From Acidobacteriota bacterium (GTDB taxonomy: Bacteria > Acidobacteriota > Terriglobia > Terriglobales > Acidobacteriaceae): a DNA stretch of 12,324 nt. The notes beneath the pieces were generated by a model, which was given only the letters and a program-made list of their open reading frames with translations, was not told where the DNA came from and ran no database searches. Positions 6,742-12,324 of the stretch are shown here, piece by piece. The stretch lies in the NCBI GenBank assembly GCA_021841795.1, contig JAKCDN010000042.1, positions 1 to 12,324 on the forward strand, in the 5' to 3' direction. Made by a program: the position numbers and the translations under genes. The stretch's first letter is position 1; each line of letters begins with the position of its first letter.

Positions 6742-7785
6742 TCAGTGTCCGTCCGCCGCGACGTTGACTTTGCCCTTGAAGCGCGAATAGACAAACACAA
6801 TGTACCCGATGGCCAGCGCCATGCCGAAGATCCACCATGCCAGGCCCACGGCGATGGTGTGGGGCCCGGAGAGAGCGCGGTCGAGCGTGATGTCGTTGTC
6901 GGCGCCGGTGGTGGCGGGCAGCAGCACGGGGTAAACACCCCAGCATGCGCCGGCGAGCATGAAAAACAGATACACGCAGGAGGCCAGGAAGGCCTTCAGC
7001 GCCTGCCCCTTGCGGTTCCACAGCCAGACGGCGGCGAGCGAGGCGACAACGCCGGCAGGGACGATGAAGGTGACCGGATAACGAAAGTAGTTTTCCAGGC
7101 TGGCGGGGCGCACAGCGATGGTGGCAATCAGGCTCACGACGGTCATGGCCGCCAGAGCCAGCAGCAGCGGAGAGACAACACTGCGCGCACGCTGTTCGAG
7201 CCGGCCCGAGGTCTTCAGCGCCAGCCAGAGGGCACCGTGCAAGGTGAGCGCGACGAGGGCCACCAGGCCGCCGATCACGGTGTACCAGTCGAGGATGCCG
7301 GGCATCGCGCCAGGCTGCCAGTCGGTCCACAGGGGCAGGAAGAAGTAGCCGTCGGCGTTAAGGGGCACGCCGCGCAGGACGTTGGCCAGCGCCGCGCCGT
7401 AAAAAATGGTGAGCAACGTACTTGCGAGCCCGAAGACGCCATCGAGCAGGGAGCGCCACACGCCCACGTCGATGTGGTTGCGCAGTTCCACGCTGACGCC
7501 GCGCAGGATGAGCAGCCAGAGCACGATCATAAGCGGCAGATAGAAGCCGCTGAAGGCCGAAGCGTAAAGCAGCGGGAAGGCGAAGTAAAGGGTGCCTCCG
7601 CCGGCCAGGAGCCAGACCTCGTTGCCGTCCCACACGGGTCCGATGGAGGCGAGCGTGGTTTTGCGCTCGGCCTCAGTGCGCGCCAGAAACAGGTGCAGGA
7701 CCCCGACGCCCAGGTCAAAGCCGTCGAGCACCACGTAGCCGACAATCATGACCGCAACCAGCCAGAACCACAGTAAACCCATCAT
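6742..7785 (-). CDS. cydB: Cytochrome bd ubiquinol oxidase subunit II
   Basis: Subunit II of the cytochrome bd terminal oxidase, a multi-helix inner-membrane protein that pairs with CydA to reduce oxygen with quinol without pumping protons. It is 347 residues from the chosen ATG, within the family range. Recognisable: the MGLLWFWLVAVMIVGYVVLDGFDLGVG N-terminal helix with DGFDLGVG (21-28), WDGNEVWLLAGG (52-63), the RGVSVELR segment, and repeated long hydrophobic helices up to the basic tail RFKGKVNV. The frame is open to 7869, but the extra residues are polar and unlike the family; the doublet ATG at 7785/7782, with GGGAG 9 bases upstream, fits the normal N-terminus. It lies 218 bases downstream of cydA, a wide gap for a cyd operon, with a perfect inverted repeat in between. 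No small CydX-like gene is evident. Confidence 0.95.
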   Translation of the reverse strand: MMGLLWFWLVAVMIVGYVVLDGFDLGVGVLHLFLARTEAERKTTLASIGPVWDGNEVWLLAGGGTLYFAFPLLYASAFSGFYLPLMIVLWLLILRGVSVELRNHIDVGVWRSLLDGVFGLASTLLTIFYGAALANVLRGVPLNADGYFFLPLWTDWQPGAMPGILDWYTVIGGLVALVALTLHGALWLALKTSGRLEQRARSVVSPLLLALAAMTVVSLIATIAVRPASLENYFRYPVTFIVPAGVVASLAAVWLWNRKGQALKAFLASCVYLFFMLAGACWGVYPVLLPATTGADNDITLDRALSGPHTIAVGLAWWIFGMALAIGYIVFVYSRFKGKVNVAADGH

Positions 7786-7916
7786 TCGATCGCACTCCCT
7801 TCGTTCATCAGCGCAACAAGCCCGCGCGCGCGGCCTTGTTCCGAGTGAAAAGCTTGCCGTAATGCGCAAGGTGTTGCTTCACAACCTTTATCCTCACGGA
7901 GGATGTTGCATGAGCG

Positions 7917-7958
7917 CGCAGTGTCAGGGCACGATGGAAGTCGCGCCCTGACACTGCG
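7917..7958. repeat. Perfect 14-bp inverted repeat between cydA and cydB
   Basis: CGCAGTGTCAGGGC (7917-7930) and its exact complement GCCCTGACACTGCG (7945-7958) flank a 14-base loop. As RNA on the cyd strand it would form a strong hairpin between the two cistrons. No T tract follows on either strand, so it looks more like a processing, stabilising or attenuating element, or a small mobile repeat, than a standard terminator. Confidence 0.7.
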
Positions 7959-8003
7959 TGATCGCCCTAAAACTGCACCGTTCTGTATGGAGTTCCATGC
8001 GCC

Positions 8004-9344
8004 CTACTCCACAACTTCAGTATCGGCTGCAGGCTCGGGGCCGTGGGCAATCTCGCGGTACACCAGCACCGTGAAGAGCAGGCCGAGGAGGGTGTACAAC
8101 CCCATGAAGCCGAGCAGCGTAAACAATCCATTGCCGGCGGAAACCATGTCGGAATAGCCTTCGCTGGTGCGCATCAATCCGTAGATGAGCCAGGGCTGGC
8201 GGCCGAGTTCGGCGGTCATCCAGCCGGCGGTGTTGGCGATGTAGGGGAGCGGAAAACTGAGCAGCAGCGCCCACAGCACCCATGGCGAGCGCTCCAGCCG
8301 TCCGCGCCAGAGCAGATAGGCGGCCACGATCATGAGCAGCGCGAACCACGTTCCCAGACCGGCCATGATGTGGTAGGCGTAGTAGAGCAGCGGCAGGGCG
8401 TCGGGCCACTGGTCGCGCGGGAACTGGTCGAGGCCCTTCACCTCGGCCCTGGTTGTACCGTAGATGAGAAAGCTCAGCACGTCGTTGACAGCGATGGGAT
8501 TGTCGATCTGTCCCGTGCTCTCATCAGGCTGGCCCATCAGGACGATGGGCGCGCCGATCTGAGTTTTAAAGAGGCCTTCCATGGCGGCAATCGAGGCGGG
8601 CTGGTTCCGCGCCACATATTTTCCGGCCATGTCTCCGGTGGGAAAGATGACTGCAATCGAAGAGACGAGGCCCGCGATGACGCCGACCTTGAGGAAGATG
8701 CGTCCGTACTCCTGGCGGCGGCCTTCCAGCAGATAGAAGGCGCCCACGGCGCTCATGACAAAGGCGCCGGTGACCACGGCGCCGGTCATGTTGTGCAGGT
8801 ATTGCAAGATCGCCCATGGATTGAGCAGCAACTGCCAGAAGCTGAGCACCTCGAAGTGCCCGTCGGGCATGCGCGTGTAGGCCACCGGATGCTGCATCCA
8901 CGCATCGGTGACGATGATGAAGAAACCCGAGATCCAGGAGCCGAGCCAGACCATCACCGCGGAGAACCAGTGCAGGCGGCGGGAGAGGCTCTTGCCGCCG
9001 TAGAGGAGCAGGCCCAGAAATGCGGACTCAAGAAAGAAGCTGAAGACGCCTTCCATTGCCAGCGGCTGGCCGATCACCCCGCCCGACATCCTGGAGAAGC
9101 GCGCCCAGTTGGTGCCGAACTGAAATTCCATGGGAATGCCGGTGACTACGCCCATGACAAAATTGATGCCGAAGATGCGGCCCCAGAACTGGGCAGCGCG
9201 ATCCCAGTCCGGACTCCCGGTGCGCAGCGCCACGGTTTTGAGAGCCACGATCAGCAGCGCCAGCCCCATGGTGAGCTGCGGAAACAGGTAATGGAATGTG
9301 ACGGTAAAGGCAAAATGCAGGCGGTGTATGATCTCAGGGGTCAT
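8004..9344 (-). CDS. cydA: Cytochrome bd ubiquinol oxidase subunit I
   Basis: The heme-bearing subunit of the cytochrome bd quinol oxidase (446 residues, many membrane helices). Family residues seen: H18 (ligand of the high-spin b heme, E. coli H19), E98 and E106 in AMEGVFSFFLES (E. coli E99/E107), H184 in YLHNM and M327 in YHIMAGLG (ligands of heme b558), and E256 in QPASIAAME (E. coli E257). The equivalent of E. coli K252 is S251, and the loop after it (about 257-315) is short, so this belongs to the short-Q-loop class, which includes the cyanide-insensitive oxidases. AGGAGG lies 6 bases before the ATG, a strong site. It is first in a cydA-cydB unit on the minus strand; 272 bases separate it from the MEMO-AMMECR1 gene, leaving room for its own promoter, though none was clearly recognised. 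Confidence 0.95.
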   Translation of the reverse strand: MTPEIIHRLHFAFTVTFHYLFPQLTMGLALLIVALKTVALRTGSPDWDRAAQFWGRIFGINFVMGVVTGIPMEFQFGTNWARFSRMSGGVIGQPLAMEGVFSFFLESAFLGLLLYGGKSLSRRLHWFSAVMVWLGSWISGFFIIVTDAWMQHPVAYTRMPDGHFEVLSFWQLLLNPWAILQYLHNMTGAVVTGAFVMSAVGAFYLLEGRRQEYGRIFLKVGVIAGLVSSIAVIFPTGDMAGKYVARNQPASIAAMEGLFKTQIGAPIVLMGQPDESTGQIDNPIAVNDVLSFLIYGTTRAEVKGLDQFPRDQWPDALPLLYYAYHIMAGLGTWFALLMIVAAYLLWRGRLERSPWVLWALLLSFPLPYIANTAGWMTAELGRQPWLIYGLMRTSEGYSDMVSAGNGLFTLLGFMGLYTLLGLLFTVLVYREIAHGPEPAADTEVVE

Positions 9345-9616
9345 AGAGGGCCTCCTCTGGATGGGCTTGTGCCCGCGGACGTTTGAGCGCCCCCTGCGGA
9401 CAGGCCAAGGCTGCGCTTGGAGGTTGCGTTAAAAATCCGAATCCGTGCAAGCTTGCGGCTGTACCCGAACGGGGCGCGCGAGAAGGCGCTCCTCATTGCA
9501 GAGTTCAACACTGCGAATCTCGCTCGATCTTCCGCTACGGTGGGCTGCGCCATGATTCTACCGCCGCCGAAGCGATCCAGAAAGACCGTCGTCCCATTGC
9601 GTGCCGCATACGTCTC

Positions 9617-11176
9617 CTATTCCCCGCTCTTCCCGTTGAACACTACGGCTGTAAAACGGAAGATGTCGGTGTTCTCGTCCTTCCAGCAATTAGCGTGCAT
9701 GCCGGCTTTGCGGCAGGTCTGTTCCAGAAATGTCTGACGGTCCCAATGCTGCTCTGCGGCAACCTGCGGCAGGAGCAGGCCTTCGGAGGCGGCATTTTTC
9801 ATCAGGAGGCCGTCGCGGCCGACTTCGATCTCCGCAATGTCCGTCACGCGGCGCAGCGGCGAAAGCACGGAGATTTCGTAGGCGAGCCTGGGCAGATCCG
9901 TGACGGCCACCGGGGCAAAGCGTGGATCGCGCAGGGCCGCCAGCGTGGCCGTATCGCGGACGGTCAGGTAGAGCGGCTTGCTGGGCGAGGTGTAGCCGAC
10001 GCAGCCCCGGAGCGCGCCATCCTCGGTGAGGGTAGTAAAGACGCCGTACTCGCGATCGAGCGTCTCGCTGGATGGCGCGGAAGGCGCATAGGGCTCATGA
10101 TTCCGCACGGCGTACTCGACGGACTCCCGCGCCAGCGCCAGCAGATCGGCCTTCTCCTGATCGGTAAGCGCAAAGGGGGCCGACACTGCCGCGGAATGGC
10201 GCGAGCGCACGAACACATCGGCGCTGTAGCCGACCACCCGCGATTTGTCGCCGGTCACATCGCCTGAGTTCGCGTACCGCAGCATCTGCGCCTGGTTCGC
10301 GCCCATGCGCTCGGCATAGATCATGGCCGCCACAATCGGAGCGCCGCCGCATGCCTCCCAGATTCCCGGCTGACCCTGGGCGCGCCATTGAAAGTTGCGC
10401 GACATGCTGAAGTAGTCATACTCCTGCAGCGCGTGGAGCGTCTTGTGGTCGATCGTCGCGGCGGCGGCGTAGGCGTGATAGTGCGACAGGTCGGAGCTTG
10501 CCAGCACCAGGGTGTCGGAATGGCCGCGCAGCAGTTTCGCTAGGGCCACACCCAGCGCCCGGCTGCTCTCGTAGCTGGTGTCGCCCATGACGATCGGCAC
10601 CAGTTGAAAGCTGCCCAGGATCCTTTGCAGCCAGGGCAACTGGACCTCGATCGCATGTTCCGGCGCATCCGCCGTGGCCTGGTGACCCTCATCCGAAAGG
10701 CGCATGGCGGGATTCATCTTGACCAGCCGGCGGGCAAACTCCCTGTCTACGGGAACCTGGCCGAGCGGAGTGGTGTAGGCATCGCCGTCGTAGACCGAGG
10801 TAAAGTCGAAGGCCACATAATGTGTGGGCGCAATGACCACCACGCGCGAGTACGCATGGCCTGCCTGCACCTGCGCCCGGATCGCGGCATAGGTCCACGC
10901 GGCCACAGGGCCGGAGTAGGGATAGCCGGCATGGGGAGCCACCGCGGCCAGAATCTCGCCGTCAACAGCCGGCGCAGCCTGCTCCAGCATGCCGTCGATC
11001 ATCTTCGAGAGCGCCTGCGGATCGGCGGGATAAAATGCTCCGGCAACGGCCGCCGGCCGCGGCTTGTGCCGGCCCGAGGCATGGGCGGCGCAGGGGTGGA
11101 GAATTGGCGCCGTGGCGGCAAGGGCGAGACATTGCGTAACAATCCAAGCCATGGTCGTACTCCTTTGAACCCTCAT
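9617..11176 (-). CDS. amrB: Fused AmmeMemoRadiSam proteins B (MEMO) and A (AMMECR1), exported form
   Basis: A 519-residue two-domain protein. Residues 42-322 are a MEMO domain, related to class III extradiol dioxygenases: PHAGYPYSG with H82, APEHAIEVQLPWL with H174, SSDLSHYH (227-234) and EACGGAP with C277, positions matching the metal ligands H49, H81 and C244 of human MEMO1. Residues 334-516 are an AMMECR1 domain with the hallmark LRGCVGY (389-395). The two are usually separate genes beside a radical SAM gene; here they are joined. The N-terminus MRVQRSTTMAWIVTQCLALA, ending near AHASG, looks like a Sec signal peptide. Two starts have ribosome sites: 11176 (AGGAGG, spacing 9) and 11152 (AAGGAG, spacing 7). 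I chose 11176 because it supplies the basic residues of a signal peptide. The gene starts 25 bases after amrS. Biochemical function of the system is unproven; RNA or other substrate modification has been proposed. Confidence 0.9.
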   Translation of the reverse strand: MRVQRSTTMAWIVTQCLALAATAPILHPCAAHASGRHKPRPAAVAGAFYPADPQALSKMIDGMLEQAAPAVDGEILAAVAPHAGYPYSGPVAAWTYAAIRAQVQAGHAYSRVVVIAPTHYVAFDFTSVYDGDAYTTPLGQVPVDREFARRLVKMNPAMRLSDEGHQATADAPEHAIEVQLPWLQRILGSFQLVPIVMGDTSYESSRALGVALAKLLRGHSDTLVLASSDLSHYHAYAAAATIDHKTLHALQEYDYFSMSRNFQWRAQGQPGIWEACGGAPIVAAMIYAERMGANQAQMLRYANSGDVTGDKSRVVGYSADVFVRSRHSAAVSAPFALTDQEKADLLALARESVEYAVRNHEPYAPSAPSSETLDREYGVFTTLTEDGALRGCVGYTSPSKPLYLTVRDTATLAALRDPRFAPVAVTDLPRLAYEISVLSPLRRVTDIAEIEVGRDGLLMKNAASEGLLLPQVAAEQHWDRQTFLEQTCRKAGMHANCWKDENTDIFRFTAVVFNGKSGE

Positions 11177-11201
11177 CGTTCCGGACCTCCTGACGCACGC
11201 A

Positions 11202-12299
11202 TCAAGCCTGCCACACTCCGGGAACCGCGTGCAGGCAGGAGGGACAGAGTGCGTCCTTTCCGATCAAGATCCGGCTGACGCTGAATCCGGAGCGCTCCAC
11301 CAGCAATGCGCGGCACCGGGGGCAATACGTGTTCTGCGCGGGATGGCCGGGAACGTTGCCGATGTAGACATAATCGAGCCCCGCCGCGTCGGCAATCGCC
11401 TTGGCGCGCTCGATGGTGGCCACCGGCGTGACGGGCAGGTTCCGGAGCAGGTATTCGGGATGAAACTGCGTAAAGTGGAGCGGCACATCGCGGCCCAGAT
11501 TTTCCACGATCCACCCGGCGAGGGCGCGGAACTCCGCATCGTCGTCATTGAGGGTGGGCACAACCATGTAAACAATCTCCAACCACTTGCCCATCCGGCG
11601 GAGCGTAAGCAGAGCATCGAGCACCGGCTTCAACTGCCCTCTCACGACCCGGGCGTAATAGGAATTACGGAAGGCCTTCAGGTCGATCTTGACGGCGTCC
11701 ATCCTGCCGTAGACCTCGGCGAGCGGGCCGCGCTGCATGTAGCCGTTCGAGACAACGACGCTGCGTATCCCCTCGGCGTGCCCGGCGTCGGCGGTGTCCA
11801 TGACGTATTCCGCGAAGACCACCGGCTCACTGTAGGTGTAAGCAATGGTGGGGCAGCCGCGGCGGCGGGCCATTGCGACGACCTGGCGCGGCGGCAGGTA
11901 GTGGGCTGGAAACTCCTCTGGCCGCGACTGCGAGATCGCCCAGTTCTGGCAGAAGCGGCAGTGCACGTTGCACCCCGCGGTTGCGATTGAAAATGCGGAG
12001 GTTCCGGGCAGGTAATGGAAGAGCGGCTTCTTTTCCACGGCATCGACGTGCGCCGCGCACACCCGGGAGTGCACCAGGGTGCAGTAGACGCCGCCGCGAT
12101 TTTCACGCACGCCGCAGTCACCGCGCTCCTTGTCGGCCACGATACAAGCGCGCGGACAAAGCGTGCATCGGACCTTGCCTCCCGGAAGCTTCTCGTAGAG
12201 CCTGCGGACTGCGCTCCAGATAGCGACGCACGAAACGATACTCGGCAACGCGCAGCTCCAGCGCCGCCGCACAGGCGTCGTCACAAGCCACGCTGCCAT
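11202..12299 (-). CDS. amrS: AmmeMemoRadiSam system radical SAM enzyme, 5' end altered
   Basis: A radical SAM enzyme related to pyruvate formate-lyase activating enzymes, cytoplasmic, partner of the MEMO/AMMECR1 proteins encoded downstream. Numbering from the first ATG in the window (12299): N-terminal cysteines C45, C48 and C62 (CTLCPRACIVADKERGDC), the SAM-cluster motif CNVHCRFC (C110, C114, C117), YTYSEPVVFAEY, VVSNGYM, DAVKIDLKAF, and a C-terminal zinc-ribbon-like pair CPRC ... CPSC ending PGVW. Conserved sequence starts at about residue 34 (LYEKLPGGKVRC); the residues before it are unlike the family and are a shifted-frame reading of a transposase fragment. No start codon lies directly before the conserved part: candidates are TTG at 12248 (GGAG 7 bases upstream) and ATG at 12299, and the frame is open to the window edge. 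The true start is therefore uncertain. It overlaps the transposase remnant and is followed after 25 bases by the MEMO-AMMECR1 gene. Confidence 0.85.
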   Translation of the reverse strand: MAAWLVTTPVRRRWSCALPSIVSCVAIWSAVRRLYEKLPGGKVRCTLCPRACIVADKERGDCGVRENRGGVYCTLVHSRVCAAHVDAVEKKPLFHYLPGTSAFSIATAGCNVHCRFCQNWAISQSRPEEFPAHYLPPRQVVAMARRRGCPTIAYTYSEPVVFAEYVMDTADAGHAEGIRSVVVSNGYMQRGPLAEVYGRMDAVKIDLKAFRNSYYARVVRGQLKPVLDALLTLRRMGKWLEIVYMVVPTLNDDDAEFRALAGWIVENLGRDVPLHFTQFHPEYLLRNLPVTPVATIERAKAIADAAGLDYVYIGNVPGHPAQNTYCPRCRALLVERSGFSVSRILIGKDALCPSCLHAVPGVWQA

Positions 12300-12324
12300 A
12301 TTGCTTCGCCAGTTGGAGAACGCC
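12202..12324 (-). pseudogene. Truncated IS21-family transposase (IstA) C-terminal fragment
   Basis: In the minus-strand frame beginning at 12324 the sequence encodes about 41 residues (GVLQLAKQYGS, ACAAALELRVA, EYRFVRRYLERSPQ). They resemble the C-terminal region of IS21-type IstA transposases, where a YRFVRRYLER-like segment is normally followed by a Leu-rich RQxDPLIRxLT tail. Here the similarity stops at about 12202 and the frame runs on in nonsense to a TGA at 12118. No istB gene or terminal inverted repeat follows. The fragment overlaps the start of amrS in another frame. Family assignment is from recalled sequence patterns and is moderately sure; the gene may be complete or broken further upstream, outside the window. 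Confidence 0.6.

Noticed and set aside
6745..7776. Plus-strand open frame of 343 codons opposite cydB
   Set aside because: Same reasoning: it is a mirror of a hydrophobic membrane protein gene, polar and without family features.
7796..7879. 24-codon GTG-start frame just upstream of cydB as a CydX-like small subunit
   Set aside because: The peptide is basic and not membrane-spanning, so it does not resemble CydX, and its ribosome site is too close to the GTG.
8043..9386. Plus-strand open frame of 447 codons opposite cydA
   Set aside because: cydA carries all heme ligands and a strong ribosome site; the opposite frame is His/Gln/Glu-rich nonsense typical of antisense to a membrane protein.
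9447..9456. Palindrome GCAAGCTTGC upstream of cydA as an operator
   Set aside because: Only 10 bases long with no conserved spacing to a recognisable promoter; not distinguishable from chance.
9341..9553. 70-codon minus-strand frame whose stop overlaps the cydA start (ATGA)
   Set aside because: The overlap looks like translational coupling, but the protein has no known motif, its ribosome site is poor and cydA has its own strong AGGAGG. It may be a chance frame in the 272-base gap upstream of cydA; kept only as a remote possibility.

Overview
The window is a GC-rich chromosomal segment, most likely from an acidobacterium (Terriglobia/Acidobacteriia type). The main clue is the gene at 621-1562: it is a secreted protein of the kind known as the VWFA-related Acidobacterial domain family. 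The rest of the gene content fits but is not diagnostic: a short-Q-loop cytochrome bd, a tandem-domain universal stress protein, a SPASM radical SAM enzyme and an AmmeMemoRadiSam cluster. The assignment is inference from protein families; no rRNA or tRNA is present to confirm it.

Layout, left to right. Nearly everything is on the minus strand. The left edge (1-300) holds the first 100 codons of a DHA2-type major facilitator exporter, starting at a TTG. Then come a secreted VWFA-like protein (621-1562), an HNH endonuclease (1976-2596), a ComF-type phosphoribosyltransferase (2705-3655) and a two-domain universal stress protein (3860-4819). A 557-base divergent intergenic region with three dyad sites separates these from the only plus-strand gene, a radical SAM/SPASM protein (5377-6594). 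Convergent to it is cydB (6742-7785), which lies downstream of cydA (8004-9344). Together these encode the two core subunits of a cytochrome bd quinol oxidase. The right part holds a two-gene AmmeMemoRadiSam operon: amrS (11202-about 12299) followed 25 bases later by a fused MEMO-AMMECR1 protein (9617-11176) with an apparent signal peptide.

At the right edge, a second reading frame on the minus strand (12202-12324) reads like the C-terminal part of an IS21-family IstA transposase. It breaks off exactly where the conserved start of the radical SAM protein begins, so amrS appears to have had its 5' end and promoter replaced by a transposase fragment. This junction is the most unusual feature of the window.

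Common theme: the usp gene, the cytochrome bd genes and a radical SAM enzyme resembling heme-pathway decarboxylases are what one expects in a low-oxygen or stress response. The GTGA-N6-TCAC dyads in the divergent region could be sites for a CRP/FNR-family regulator. That link is an inference. I found no CRISPR array, tRNA, rRNA, or clear defence or biosynthetic system.
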